Source of the DNA: Volvox africanus
Lineage: Eukaryota > Chlorophyta > Chlorophyceae > Chlamydomonadales > Volvocaceae
Length of the DNA: 64,000 nt
Direction of reading: 5' to 3'
Assembly: GCA_030268105.1 (NCBI GenBank)
Contig: BSDZ01000023.1
Span: 620,001 to 684,000 of the forward strand
Made by a program: the position numbers and the translations under genes. Shown here one piece after another: positions 30,297 to 45,000 of the stretch; the stretch's first letter is position 1, and each line of letters opens with the position of its first letter. The notes under the pieces were generated by a model that saw nothing but the letters and a program-made list of their open reading frames with translations, was not told the DNA's origin and ran no database searches.

Positions 30297-30686
30297 CCCT
30301 CCAGTGGGTGCGGCACGGGCAACCCTGCTACAATTTCCGTTTGGACACTGACGCGCGATGGAACAGGATGTGACCCCTCGGATCTCATCTTGCAACCTTG
30401 CCCTTGGACGCTGTTGTACGAGCGCTGTGCAGGCGCACGAAACAGGCCCGTACCGCAACTACATGTACAGCAGTACCGCAGTGCAAGCCATTGCCGCAAT
30501 ACGGCGTTCAAGGATGAATGTATGCATGTTCAAATTGTCATAAGCCCTCCCAAGTTTTTGTGGTGTTTGGGGAGTTCGCGGCACTCATGCTTATCGTGTG
30601 TGTGCAAACCCACGGGCCCTCATTTGACCCTTCGCGTTATGTTCCGACTGTTTCCCCTTTTAGGAAGAGACTGGACACACATCTGT

Positions 30687-30691
30687 TGTAA
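30687..30691 (+). terminator. Candidate polyadenylation signal TGTAA of the methyltransferase gene
   Basis: TGTAA is the usual polyadenylation motif in Chlamydomonas and Volvox. This plus-strand copy lies about 540 bases after the TGA at 30148-30150. Confidence 0.45.
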
Positions 30692-30821
30692 TGCGGTACG
30701 GTATCGATAAGGAGCTTGACGCTGCGTCTGAAGGACGTTCATTCTCGTTTGCAGTCGACGTATGCCAGGGGATGAATAGTATGCTTTTGCATTGTTGTGG
30801 CCTGCGGTGCCGTTCTGTGCA

Positions 30822-30852
<31 letters not shown>

Positions 30853-30954
30853 GTATGGGTGTTACACTGTGGGCGACTCGCCCTTCAAAGACGAGCACCG
30901 GGGGTCCTGACCGGACCGAGCCACAGCGCAGGGGAGGAACACGTGGCTTTGTCT

Positions 30955-31125
30955 CTCTGTCCTGTGTCTGTGTGTCTGTGTCTGTGTCTGTGTGTCTGTG
31001 TGTGTGTCTGTGTGTGTGTCTGTGTCTGTGTCTGTGTCTGTGTCTGTGTCTGTGTCTGTGTCTGTGTCTGTGTCTGTGTCTGTGTCTGTGTCTGTGTATG
31101 TATGTGTATGTGTATGTGTTTGTGT
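30955..31125. repeat. TGTCTG-type microsatellite
   Basis: Hexamer and octamer mixes of TGTGTC and TGTCTG, ending in a short TGTATG tail. Frames in it translate as Cys-Leu or Val-Ser repeats only. Confidence 0.93.
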
Positions 31126-32292
31126 ATGCGTTTCGGATCGATCTAGATGCCGTAAGGACGTACACAGACATACGCAGAAATGGTGTGGGACGCACGAATT
31201 GTGTCAGGTTGTGCAGGCAGGGAGGCTTGCCAAAAACCAGGGTGCTGCCCCAGAGGTCAAATCGGTCTCCCTCGAAGGGTTTGCATTGTAAACATTGAGG
31301 TATTTTTGTGCTGGCTAGGGTTGGGTGCACCATCATCCGGTGTCGTTATAACCTTTCGAGACACACCAACCTCTCCCGGCTGCCGGCATTATCCTGAGGG
31401 GATGTGAGCCTGGCTGGGAACGCAGGACGTTATTGTACGGCAGCACAGCTTGTGCATGCAGTGACCGACTTCAACAAAAAGAGTAATACCGCGTTATGCT
31501 AATCAGAAGCGGCGATGGATGATGCCGCCAACATCCGGCGAATGCAGCATTAGACAGAAATGATTTCGTTAATACCAAAGTAATTTCTTGGGCTTCGCCT
31601 ACTCAACCTGTCCTCCCCGAGCTTTTTGGGGTGCTCCTACTCTTGGGCCTTCTTATTGCCGTTAGGGCCGTTCTTACATCCATGCACATTGTCATGTATT
31701 CGGCTGCTTCTGGGGAGGATGGGGGGAGGGTAAATCCCAATCTGGCAGTCTATCCGCAATGTGTCGTGACAGATCCCCTTTTTGGATCAGCCTTCCCCAC
31801 TCACAAACCACCCTTCGGTCTTCCTGACAACCCAGGGTGCAACGTGGTATATATCGCCGGATGGACGTTTTCCCTAAATCAGATGGGGAGTGGAGTAGTG
31901 TCAGAGCAGAGGGCTGGTGCTGAAGTTACTACTTCTAGGGTTCGTAGATTTAGCTGTAAGCGGTACCCCTGGCCCAGTTGGGGTGGGGACCGGAGTCACA
32001 ATGCTAATCAGGATGCTCCATGTGCATTGCCAGTACGATCGCTGTAGTTTGTATTATTGTATTGCAGAATTAGGAATCCGTCTACGAAACCTGACAAAAA
32101 CGATCCATGTATTCCCATTTCTGTCCCGAATACAGGTCCCGTGAGGAAGCTTAACGCATGGTGTGCCTTGTCGCTCGTCGTGCTGAGAGACTGGGTGGGT
32201 CCAGCTCCCAAGACGATACACGCTTTGGGAGCCCTCTACAGTTGACCTGGGTGCTGCTAGACATCGGCAGATCAAGCCTTAGCACGTCGAGA

Positions 32293-32297
32293 TTACA
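32293..32297 (-). terminator. Candidate polyadenylation signal of NUP155 (minus-strand TGTAA)
   Basis: TTACA on the plus strand reads TGTAA on the coding strand of NUP155, about 790 bases past its stop codon. That is within the range of long volvocine 3' untranslated regions, but no transcript evidence is available. Confidence 0.35.
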
Positions 32298-33085
32298 ATC
32301 TTCCGTAACAAGAATTTCCTGGATTAACAGCCACGAGCTTTGGTAGTCATGTACAATCTTCCTATACATATATACTTAAAAACCCAAGTAAGCGGTTTTT
32401 GCTTTTCGCTCACGTCACGCTTTACGCGCTCGTCATTTCTGATTAACACAGGCACGATGAGGCACAAAAGCTCTCTCACAGCGTCAGTCAACGTGCTAGG
32501 TTGGTGGCCGCGCTGAGCAACGCTCCTCTAGGTTTTGCTCAAGGCCTGATCCAACAGGCGGTGACGGATTGCCTTTAGTGAAGGTCAGTATTTAGCTCAA
32601 ATCTGGTCGGCATCAATCCTCGTCCCTCTGCGCTTTTATCTGCAGCTTTCCACTGCAAGCCTTTACCTGACAACAATGACTACCACTCACATGATGCTCA
32701 CACGTGTGTGTGTGTGTGTCTCAGGACGTAAGTGAATCGTCTAATGTCCGGTTTGAGGAGTACCCTCCAAGTCCTTACGTCCTACCGTACTCAGCCATAC
32801 CGAGCACCCCCCATACCGCAGCAAGTCTGATCGATCTAGTCACGTATGCGATGGACATGGCGTCAAAAAAAGGCGAGTTGCCATGTAGGTAACCAGTTGC
32901 CTCCACTGTTGCCACACGTCACTAACTGTCTAACTGCCTAACTGTCTAACGAGTCCCTAACCTTCCGTAAATTGGTTCTATGTGAATTTGTTCTGCCCGC
33001 GTGCGTGTCCGCCACACCCTAGGAAGCCCGTAAAACTACATCGGTGGCAGCATGGAATGGGTCGCTACAGTTTCACTTCGTTGAT

Positions 33086-36000
33086 TCATCGGAGTGCCTC
33101 CGCCTGCGTGCGGACCGCCTCCAAACGACGTGCGATGCCTTCGCACTCGGAATAACCCAACCGCCGCGCCTCCAGCGCAAACCTGGGTTGGATAAATGAT
33201 GATATGCCCCAGGGTGGACTTCAGCGTGGCGAGAGTGCAGGGTCATCTTGTAAACATGCAATACCCCCTCCAACAAGCAGAGCAGGAGTGGAGAAGTGGA
33301 CGAGTGGAGGGGCCCAGCTGCACACGTAGGCTTCGTAAAAAACGCAAAAATGTGTGCCCTAGCCTCCAACGATAATCGAACCCGAATGCCTCCAAATCCC
33401 TACCGCGATCATGTGTGCCCTAATATACCACCCCCTGCCAGGGTCGGAGAATCGCGCAGTCCCACCACACAGCCTCATTCCGGTTTCCCTCCTCCGCACC
33501 TGTCGGCTGCATCTGCCAGGGAGCCAGCCTCACGCGCCACGCCCACTCCGGGCGCAAGGACCCCGGCCATCGGCGCAGCTGCCGCACCGACACCTACTGG
33601 CGCCAGAGCCGCCGACCGCACGTCCAAGATCGCTGCTGCGCAGGCAGCAGCTGCAGACCTGCAAAATCCCCCCGGAGCAAGAGACGCGACGAATAAAAGA
33701 GATGACAGTGACCAGTGACCCCTACCCCTACCCCTACCCCTACCACCATATGTCCACATCATCACTGCAGATCCTCGAACGCCGCGCGAAAAAGTAGACG
33801 CAACAATTGGAGATGTGCCTCACTTTCACACAGGTGATGAGACCGTTATGATCAAGTATCATCAAGCCAAAATACCATATCTTCCGGTTCCGCATCTTCC
33901 GGTTGGCCCCTCTCTGCATTGTCACATCAGCGGCTCTCTTTCCGGGTCTCCACCCGGGAGATCGGAAAGCACTCTCCACCCTCACCTTATCTTCATAGAT
34001 TCTCACTTCCCGTAAGCTCCTCCGTCTTTCCCCCACTACATTATTTGGGGCATTCCGTGCTCCCTCGTAACCGGCTTACCTAAGCAGCTGTACCCGCATC
34101 GCTGGAGTGCTCAGCTGCGGGTCCATGGTGCCCACCGCCACCAGATTGCCGCGGCTGTGAGACAATAGGGCCTCATAAACCTGCCGCACAGCTCCACCAC
34201 TGCCGCCGGCAGCAGTCTACAAGGGTCACGGGTTGCGGGAGGTCCGAGAGTCCGAGGCTTTAATCTTGCGTGCTGCAGTAAATGGCGGTAAATGGCGGTA
34301 AATGGCGGTACACCAGGGGCTTTCAAATCCACTAGACCCGCTGGCCTGCCCACACAAAGGAAGCGCTTACCATGAGAGCTTGCACAATCAATTCGCTGGA
34401 GCGATCCGCGGCCTCACCCAGCGCCGTCACAGTGGCAGCCGCTCCGCCATCACCGTTGGCTCCCCTTCTCGGCCACAACCCCGCGGCCAGGCTCTCCAGC
34501 CGCCACGCAATGTGCATGAGCGGCAGCGTCAGTGAGTCTGGATAGAGAGAGCTTCCCAGGTTTGATGCTGCGTCGCAAGCTCGCTCCAAGCGCCCAACAG
34601 GGCTGTCACTTCGGCAGGAGCCATGCGCCTGTCGCAGGCGGCATGCAAATCCAACACGGACGGGCTTATGTCGGAATTATGTCAAGATGTTCACATCTGT
34701 ATTTCTTTATTATTCATTCATTCGAGAAATGTGGCCGCAAAGTTTCATAACGGTGCATATCTACACCATTATTAGCACCCCATTTCCATGCGTCGTACAA
34801 CACAACCTGAAAAATTCCGTTTCAATGTAATTTAAGCCGCCGCTTACAGGGGTGCCATCAGGTATAGGAATAATGCAAAACCAACAATATATCTTAATCT
34901 GTCATATATTGAAAATAACAAGGAAAAAATCAACGCCTTTCTTCCCAGTGCCTGCGGAATCCGGGCCCTACATCACATCCGAGTCCCGGTCCCCCCGCAA
35001 CACGGCCAATGCTATATTCTTTTTCGGCTTACGCCCAAATTTGGCATCAGCAGTTCCAGCGTCTTTACCCCTTGAAATTGTCCAGTCGGTTTTCCTAGCA
35101 CGTTCAGACCTTTTCCTTATCCCCGGGGCCCCAGGCCCCCCCAGGACCTATCGCACCCGTAGCAGTTCATGGTCCCACAAGGTCCGCACAACAGCAGGTG
35201 GGTCACCGTTGCCACAGCCGCCGGCGAAGCGAATCATCTGCAAACAGATGTCCCAGAGGCCGAATGGTTGTGCGTAGGCGTTGTAAAGCTCCGATAGGTC
35301 CAGGGGCGCCCCGGAAAGTTCCGCAAGGGCCCTTTCTGGTTCCAACGCCGTTCCGGCGGCGGCCCCGGGCCCGGCTGCCTGGGAACCGCCCTCCATAGCA
35401 CCAGCACTGCCGCCAGCGTGGCGTCCAGCACCTCCGCCCATGCTGGTTTGACGCTCCTGCGGGGTAATTTACACGCGCGGTGGGAAAGGGAGAATTATTA
35501 GGCAGATTACCGGTGGCCTATACTTTTTAATCGCAACTTGTCACCGACATGGCAGGGTAGCGTGCAGCACTGGGCTTCGCCTAATCCGCATGCTGCCCAT
35601 ATCACGTCGTCAATCAGCCAAGCCACTTAGCTCCTAGTCCATACTAGTCAATACTATGCTGTCTTAGGAGTCCTCAGACATCGCTCACATATCCACCCCA
35701 CCCATCCAAAACACACTGTATCGAGGACTAGCCCGCTAGCATGCTGAAGCGTTACTCAACACCTCCTCGCCTGAAGCCGTTTCACGATAGCGTCCTGCTC
35801 CAGTATGGTAGCATCCAAAATCATGAGAAGCCGGGATGCATTTGAAAATTGCAGAAGATTGCGCGGGGTGGGGGAGGAGGCGTTTAGGAAAGGTGCATTT
35901 GATTTCTTATCCAGAAGGGGAGATCGTACTTAACAGGCTGGGCGGGACATCATCAACACTCACTCACACCTAACCAGTTCCCCGACTCAATTCCAGAAGG

Positions 36001-39000
36001 AACAGAGCCCTGGAGCCAATGACATGGAGTCATGGCTATTAACGGATACGCTCGCCTGTCTGCTGTTCATCTGTCACCTCCTCGCATCGCCCGGTGCATT
36101 CACGCTCTGCAGTAGCTTTGCCCTAATATCTGACTCGTTTGCAAAACGAAATGCCGTACTTACGGTACGGGCCTATTAACTATACCGTCTTTAGACGCGA
36201 CTAGCCCGTAACAAAGCGAGTTGGTTTAGGGACATAGGTTTACGCCGTCCAGTTTTCCCAGTACACCGCCCTGGCCGCACGCATCCCATAGCTCGCAAAC
36301 CTGGTCTCAGTCGCACCTGAAAGCCGAACACCTTGGCGTCGCTGTCCAGCCGTGATACGAGCGCAGAGGCACCCGCAGAGCGAGCGTGGAGGACCGCGGA
36401 CTGTGTGCACACATGCGTGCATTTGGTCAAGGAGCAGGGTGGCAGGGTGACAGGAGAGGCAAGGGTGTGAATGCAAAAGAGCTACAGGAGCCCGCTGTAA
36501 CAACACACTTATATGCTATGCCGGGAGAGGAGCTGCGGGCGCATAAGGGCTCCGGGCGGGAGCATAAGGGAAGTCGTTCCAAGGTTGGGTGGGAGGGAAA
36601 ACAACAAGCTGTGCATGAACCATATGATTTTTTTCGTAGATGCATGTCTTCTGGTTGAAAATCCTGAAAGAATCCCCGATAGACAGGCCCCCCCTACCCT
36701 ACCTGCATAGCAGCCACACGGGAGTCCAGGGAGACGGAGAGGTCCGCTCCGGAACCAGACCGTCGGCATCCAAGTGCGCCATAGACGAGCGCAGCATCCA
36801 GAAACCTTCGGGGAGGGGGTCCAACAGACCATGATTTTAAAACTCCAGCCACGCCCAAAAGGTTGGACCCATTGGGAGCGCGGAATGCGGTGTATGTTTT
36901 AAAAACTGGGGCCCGAGGGCGAGGAGCAGGTGGTAGCGATGTAGAAAAGTTTTGGTATCGTCCGAGTATGTTGCAATAAAAAGGGGCAGGGCAATATTCC
37001 TTAAATACGTAAAAAACATTGGTAGCTTGCAAAATTAGGAAGGCGGAAAGGAAGTTGGCAGACAGATGGTCTAGCACCGTTTAGGTGCTCCCGGAAGGGG
37101 GTGTAAGTGGTGGAGCTAATAGCCAGGTATTCCAATACCTGGAAGCCAGCTGGCTACGGCCCGTCTGCTCCGATGTCCACGCATGCACACGCGACCCCAA
37201 ACACAGTACCTTTCGCCGCACTACGACTTAGGGTAATGCAGTTGTAGTCCCAGCTGTAGCATTGCGGATGAGAACTCAGCAGTACTCCTGAAGAGCAGAT
37301 ACCTAAAAAACTGCATTGCACTCGTCCCACACGTCCACCGTCGCGCTCACCTGCCCTTCCGCACAAGCATGCTGCAGAGCAACTCTAGCAACGCCACCTG
37401 AGTCTTTGTTAGGGGCCCGATGAGCACCCCAGCGTTAAGAGCCGCGGCAGCCGCCGCCACAATGGCGGTGGCGGGGTCTGCGGGGTCCGTGACGCTCCCT
37501 GGCGGCACCAGACCGCCCTCCCTGTCGTCATTATGCGCAGTGGCGGAGGACGCGACATAGCGTGTAACGGTACATGGCATACTGGGATGTGAGGGATACT
37601 GGATGAGGAGGCGCCGCAGGATTGGGAGAGGCAAGGCACGCAGGAAGGGGCTGGGGTAGCTGCCAACAGTGGCCAGACCCGACCCACACACGGGCCCCGG
37701 CATCCTAAATAGCAAACTTGCTTCCGGGCCAGCGAGCCTAACCCCACGACAGAGGGCCCTAGGCGTCCAGAATAGATGTTTACACAGGTTATAAGGCATG
37801 AAGACCTGTAGACACTCTGCTATGTGGGTCGCCTGAACCTACTTTTCCATGTTCCCTTGCCAGGACTACATTATATATGCAATATGTAAAAGCCCGTATC
37901 ACAGAATCGCAGCAGCCCTTCATTCTACCCGCAAGAGCCGCGCATCGCTTTTGCATCCTTTCCTTCCCACAGTGCCATGGGGTGCTGGAACAACACCCCC
38001 ATGTGCTGGCACCCGTCTCATTAGCAAAGCTACCGATCCCAGCGCCGGCATTAGCTTCCCCAATCAATCTGCTGCAAAAGCAGCAGCTTACAACAACAAC
38101 AAGTAATAGACGTCCGTAGTTTCCCCTGAAACCCGTCCACCAAGCCAACCGTGTTCAAATGACCTAGCTACTCATCCCATTCCACGCGGGACGATTACAC
38201 TTTAATTTTATTTACTAATAACTAAATTTATCAATGAGGGTTCCTAAATTCAGAAATGAATAAACACCTACCGAGCGAGGTAGCTTTCAAGACCGGGTGC
38301 GTCCCGGGACAGCAGCTCGTCCGCTGCCTTGCAGTTGCTGATGACAAACCCGTACAGCTCATCAAGGAAAAACTTGTCTGTGGAAGCCAGGGCTGCCTGA
38401 CAGCGGACCCAGGCAGACAGAGCGGGGATGAACATGGCGCGTAATGGCGAAATCCACACGGCTTCTAATTTTACCTTTACAGCGGCACGCTGCTAATCTT
38501 TTCCTACACCTGCATTTCCAATACCCGCTAGTCAGCACAATCCTCTGAACCTATCGCCAACCCCGCTGCCGTGAATCCTGCCGTGAAGCCGTAACTACCG
38601 ATTTTGCTTGCGCGAGCCCAACGCGACCGCATTCACTCAAGCTAGTCCGGGCCGAGCCCCTTATTATACCTTGAGCATCGCCGACTTCGCTTCCGCACGC
38701 TCAGCGGAGGTAAGCGGGGGTACGTCAACCCCGCCGCCGATGGTGTTGTCCAACAAAAGGCTACCGAGAGTCTGTAGGATGTAGTTGTAGGCGCTACGCC
38801 GCTCCCCACGCGCCAACTCACAGGCAGTCCCGAGTTCAGCCCGCAGAGCCTTGCCCTCGGGGTCCCGGGCCGCAGCCACGGCCAACGATACAGCCACGAT
38901 GCCCTGCGGTAAATACCATGAGCAGTGCGCTCACAATGGGACACGTACGTCTATGAGCTCTACGTCCTCACGTGCCACTAGTTGAGCCCCCTTTACCTGT

Positions 39001-42000
39001 TCGCATGTTCACCAGGTGCATCTGAAAACACTCACCTCGAAGTATCTGAACCTAACCAGCTCTTTCGTGAGCGCCTCCAAGCTGACGACCGTCGGCACGC
39101 TCAACAGCAGGGTTATCGCCTGCGCATGGGGGCCAACCCACGCCAAGGCAATTTGAAAACCCAGAATCCCCGTGCAGGAAGGCGCAATCGGGGGGTTTTC
39201 ACATAACTATTAATCGGTTACTTAGGTTTTCTCGAAGGGCAGCGTTAGGGAAATGGGACAGCCGAGCTTTGTGATGGTCGCATGTTTAGACGCATGCCAG
39301 CTAATCATATAATCAAAACCCCGAGTACCATATAAAGATAGCATGTAGGTACTAGAGGTGCTTAAGCTCTTTGCGAACACATTACAATGTCAGGAAGACT
39401 GAAGGTATACATTATGGAAGGCCATATGTTGCCGTCTCTGCTTCATTTATTCACCTGCCCTTCTATCCAAAACATACTAATTTCTGGTTGTTACCGCCAC
39501 GGCCTTCTTGATTAATTCGGACCCGCTGTTTACGCATTCCCCCCCCCCACACACACAGACACACACCTCGCACCCTGCAACCTGCGCACCTGCTTGACAA
39601 TAGCATCCCGCTCAGGACCTGGCGGCACTGCCTCGGCATTCCTCAGCACCGCACTGGCCTGGGCGAGTTTGCAAGCATGTCGTGGGGGCATGGTAACTGG
39701 ATGCACTGGATTCAGTCATCGCAAGCGGCTCATCGCGAAGGCAAGGACACTTCAGTGGACACCTTAGGCCACGGCCTCAGCAGCTGTGTACATTTAGTTG
39801 TGTCGAGCAGGATGATTAAGACATCATCCAAATGACGAAGTAGATGAACCCAACCTGCCAGTTGCGGGTAGCGAGCCCCTCCCAAACAACACGACCACAA
39901 CAACATCTTTGCAACGTGTTAGCGAGCTCAGTGGTAGACGGAGCCCTCAACCCCAAAGTCATTGACATGACATCCACATCCACATCCATATCCACACCAT
40001 AGACGGGCTAGTCGGGTACGGCACACATACCGCCGCCACCTCTGTCAACTGGCTCTTCCTAAGGACGGGACCCCCCGCGTTCACCCCGCAAGGTTTGCTC
40101 TTGCACTCCCCTTCCCCTTCATTACCTGGTAATATTTCCGGTCTTCCTGCCGGAAGTACGAGGGCGCCGCTGCCTGGAGAGTTGCAGCTACCGCATCGAC
40201 GCTCGCAGAGCTGCTGGCCGCCACGCCACCCGCCGCCCCCGGGCCCAGTGATGCGACACCTCGAGAGGCCGCCGTCCAGGCGCCCGCCATACTCGCATCC
40301 ATTTGTTCGTTGACCAAACCGCCCATCAGGCGCGAAGCCATATCCTGTCCGTCTGGCTCCTGGACCAGATCGCGTAGCGTCTGTGGCACACACGGTACAG
40401 GCCACGGCGAAAAGATGAAGTGCAGCCTAGGGAGGCGACGATTGTGCTCCAGCTCGTGGGAAGCTAGGGGAAGAGTGTAGAGGCCAAGGTGCAATCTTGT
40501 AGTCAGAAAAAAATAAAGCAAGTGCACAAATCCGCAACAGTCTCATCTCGGGCCCGTTTCAACGAACACCCACCCATCCACCCACCATGTTGGCCAGCTT
40601 GGCCATCTCCAGCGTCCCGCTGCCAAACTCCCTTAGCGCCAGGCGGCCCAGGTTGTGGGCAGACAACAGTGCCAGCAGCCGGCAGGCCTCCGCCACCCGG
40701 AATACCAGGGCCCTGGGTTACACGAGGAAAAGTATTGCGTCTTTTCGGATATGATGTCCGCCTGAACGTGAACCCGGAACGCTTCCTTGTCCTCTTAGTG
40801 GCACGAGACATCGCGAGTGTATGCCATAATGTGCATAGAGGCAAGTCGACCATCGGGAGACAAGTGGACGGGCTGCAAGCAGGCGAACCCACTCTCCGCT
40901 TAAAAGCTGTCTGTCCCAATTGCCACAGACGAGTGCGCCTGGTAATCGCACAATGAGACTGGGCTCGGCTGTAGCTGTCTCGGCTGTAGTGGGCTCGGCT
41001 GTACTAGACACTGCATCATTTACACCCATTACCAGAAGCACTCACCTGATGCGCTGCACCATCTCGTCCTCCTGCTGCGCTGCGTGTTCCAGTCTCCGCC
41101 GCTTGTGGACCACCACAGTTGGGTCATCCGCACCGCCTGCTGCCATGCCGGCGCCGAAACCAAATAGACCGCCGCCGGCTGCGGCGGCACCATAGCCCAC
41201 ACCGGGGGCTCCACCACCGGCGGGCATCGGTGCAGCGCCGCTGGCGCCCGCGCCGCCAGCCCCATACGCCCCTGAGGAGGTAACAGCAGCAAAGGTCCGA
41301 GCGGCATAGCCCCTTTGCTGCCGCTTGGTAAGCGAGGCCTCCAGGTAGTGGCCAAGCGCGTTAAGGCGGTCCTCCAGTACCTGGCATTTGCGCGGCGGGA
41401 ATCCAAAATCTTGAGGACACCGAAAAAAATAACCAGAGATAAAAGCTAAGGAGCTGCCCTGCGGCAATACAGCTTAGAAGCTCCAGCCTGACCGTATCCA
41501 AGCAATGAAACCGGCAGTCCAATGCTCCGGGCAAGCCTAGTCTGCTGCATGCGCTACCGGTATGCTCTGAACTCCCATCGTAAGTAGCACGGACTTCAAC
41601 ATTCTACCGCTACATAAAATTGTGGCACAACCCAAACACGTCAAGCCGCCGTTGACTCTTACCCCCAGCGTTCGCTCACTAAAGCCGCATTTAAGGACTT
41701 GGATACCGGTTACGGCGGCAGGCTTGCCTCGAACTGCAACTACAATTTTTTTGTCGTACACTGGCGCCAGCAGCCGACTGATATAAAGGCACAGGCCCCT
41801 GTGGCCCGTGCTCCAATAGGGGCCGGGGTTAGGATCGACGGCGCGGCCCATGTACATCCCGTTGGCACCCCCACCGGCGAGAGCGTTTGACAAGTTGGAT
41901 CCGTTGTGCGGGTAACCTGGCAGAGACCAGATGTGAGGGCATCGGTGAGGAGCTTCGAAATATGACGACAATCTTAAGTACTCCCCGACAACGACAAGTG

Positions 42001-45000
42001 CATTGTAATTATGATGGGAAATACATAGATGCTGTCCAGGTGCCCCATTCCCATTGCTACAGAAACCGGCAAGGCAACTCGCCAACTCCCCTAAGGGACG
42101 ACTTCCGCATATTTCGATGCCCGAGATCGCCCATACCTCGATACCTCGACAACTCAATGTCGCAAATGATCCCCTTGCAGCCTCACTCACCTCCTTCAAG
42201 CGCCGCGTCCTCCGGCATTCGCGCTTCCCCCACCAGTAGCGGATTATCTAGTGCCGCCGCCGCACCGCGGGCCGCCAGCGCACTCACCCCGCCACCTCCC
42301 AGCGATGAGGAGCAGGGGGCACATCCAATGGCGCCGCCTAAGGACCCGCGGCTGGCGCCAGGTCCCGCTACCAGCGCGCCAGGTGGGCCCGATGTCGCAA
42401 TCTGGTAACACATGGCCGCGGCTTCAGCGGCGCCGTACGCCTGAGGTCCACAATTCCAAGGAAATGGGGATACGCAGCATTTCTAAGATGAATAACGGTC
42501 ACTTAATCACGCAGCGGCGTGGAGAGTGAACGCGTGACAGACAGAAACGCGCGGCTTTTTTCAGAGTATGTGCTACATGGCTGTCGACATCTATACCAGC
42601 AGTGCAGACGCAGCACACACAGCACGCGACAACAATAACCCATCATCATCGCCACCATAGCAGCGTCACATGGATGATGAAAATAAAACGGGATAGAAAA
42701 TAAGCACATTTACGGCTTCTCCTGCACCACCAAATTGCAGTCAGAATTGCAGCAGTCGCATACCCGGTTGTAGCAACTAGCCATCACCCATGCCGCGCCC
42801 GCTAGGGCCCCACCTGGAAGAACGACCTAAGTTGGTCCGAAGTGCTGCGCTCCAGGATTTGCTGCGGGTTCAGAATGCAAAGCCAAGGGCACACAAAATT
42901 GGCGACAAACGTTCAACTCCACGAAGGGAATTACTAGTACTCAAAGAGTACAAGTTTTGGGTCGGATAGAAAGCAAATTTGTAGCTAACACGTCATGAGG
43001 CGTTTTCCGCAGTCTCGAGTAAAAAACTCATGGAAAGACTGCATTACATCCTAATCCCACCATCAGCAGCTCCACGGGACGTCGCTTCTCCAGCTCCATC
43101 ACGCCCGCAGTGCTCATTACTATGAACCGTGGCGGCGGCCACCACACCGCCGAAATGAGCTCGTTGCTGCCGGGGCCGGCACGGTCGGACAGGACCTCCG
43201 GTCCCAGCACCGGCCGCCAGGGTGTCGCTTCCAAAGCGGTAGTTTCCCCTACATGGGGAAACGCACACATGCATATGGACGCAGACGTCAGCATAAACTT
43301 CCTGGTAAGGACCTGGCAGCCTCCCTTCCCTGACTGAAAGACCTGAAGCGGCATTTCCCTACGCGCATGGAGTCACGTCCAAGCCGCATCCCGCATCACC
43401 GCTCACAGGCGGCAAAGCATCAAGCACTCGGAGTAACAGTTAACCTCCCCCCTCTCTTCTTCCCTCTCTCTCCCTCCCTCCAAGAGCTACGTTACACGGC
43501 ACATTCGAGCACGGCAAACCGAATGATTGAGAGCAGCGTACCCCCGATTAACCCACATGAGCTGATGCATGGGTGAAGAAATTGTTCGCAGAACAGGGAA
43601 GGGTAATCGGTCATTGGGGGAGCTGCACTCTCACCCGGCACGATGTTGTCCAGCTCGGTGACGCTCTCACGAAGGCCCCCAGGCACATGGCTGCTAGTGC
43701 TGCCGCCAATCCCAATCGTGTGCGTGTTGACCGTCGGTGTCGGCACGGTGGTATTCCGTGAAGCCATGAGAAACTTTGTAGCGCCGCCGCTGCCGGCCCC
43801 GCCCGCCGACTCGGATAAAAGGAGGCAGCCTGCCGAGTAATGTGCGCCCAAAAGCTCCAGCGCAGCCGAGCTGCACAGGCCAGCAGCATGAAAGGGGGCC
43901 AGTGAGCAGGAGCGGGAGGGAAAGGATGCAAACGAAAAAGCTGTTCCAACATGGCGCTGTTTAATACGCCAAGATTCGATTGTCAGTGATCGGTAGTAAT
44001 CGAGACAACATGGTCCACGGCGGCACGGCACCCCGCATCATCCGACAAAGACAAGCCAAAACTCGCATTTCCACTTGCCGTGACAAATCGCCAGTTGCAC
44101 CGCGCGCTCCTGCCGAGTGTGGCAGGGCCGCCCGGGCGAACACCGCCGCGAGCGTTTCAGGTCGGCGGTAAAATGCTGGTTCTCTACACGCCACTGCAGA
44201 GCCCGCCGCCAAGGCGCCGCTGGTAGTTGCACTCGCCACTGCGACCGGCGGCGCCTTTGCCATCATTGAGATCCCGCGGGCGCTGCCATGCAGATTGTAT
44301 GTGCCGTACTTGGAGAGAGTGTGGGTGGAGAAGTAGATCCGGCGGCCATCAGCCGTTACGGCCATGAGGTGAAGTCCGGATGACTCACTGGTGGCTGCAT
44401 GAGAGAGGCGTTGTCAGGGCGTTTCGTTTGCGGGAGGTCATAATCGCGATATCGGATATAACCTCTGCGTTATCGAACGAGACGTCTTCATGACTTCTGT
44501 AAAAAAACTCATTTAAAAGGGAAGATCAGTAAAAGAAAGAATGGAAAGGCGGGAAGCAAACCATGTTTGGGAGGCAAGCGAAAAATGGATGGATGAGAAG
44601 GGCAAGTTGCAACCTAACGGAGGAATCGTGCGTACAAGACAATGGCAGGGCTTCAGGTGTTCAAAAGGACAGCGCCCGGTCCCTACCAGCACCCCAGGTG
44701 GAGAGCCGCATTACTTGTCTCTCGTTCTTGAGGCCCGTGTGTTGACCACCCACCATCAACACTAGCGTCTCAAAACCCCAGACCACACAGCAACTGCAAT
44801 GCCCAATAGGTCATTGAGAGCACATACGGTGTTCATTTCAATCTGGTCACGTTAAATGCTCACACTGGTCATAGAGATACCGACCCTAACCCAGCACGTA
44901 CTAATCGGCGTGATGTACTTGATGCTCGCGGCTTTACGGTCTGCGGCCGCGCCCCGAAAGAGCTCCTTCCCGCCAACAGCACCCGCTGCGGCAGCGTACA

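Larger units (their letters stand above)
30692..33085. other. Convergent intergenic region between the methyltransferase and NUP155
   Basis: Both flanking genes end towards this interval. It contains TGTATG repeats (30817-30855), a TGTCTG/TGTGTCTG array (30955-31125) and a minus-strand TGTAA (32293-32297). Plus-strand frames at 31631-32047 and 32158-32346 and minus-strand frames at 32054-32369 lack splice partners or family resemblance. I see no gene. Confidence 0.45.

Noticed and set aside
30620..31336. Minus-strand frame of 238 codons with His-Arg repeats
   Set aside because: Its middle is the TGTCTG microsatellite and its flanks have no coding character.
34560..34650. Second reading of the NUP155 exon start, giving a helix-like EVTALLGAWSELATQHQ
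   Set aside because: It is out of frame with the family-like part of the same exon and ends at a stop; the frame beginning at 34628 keeps phase on both sides.
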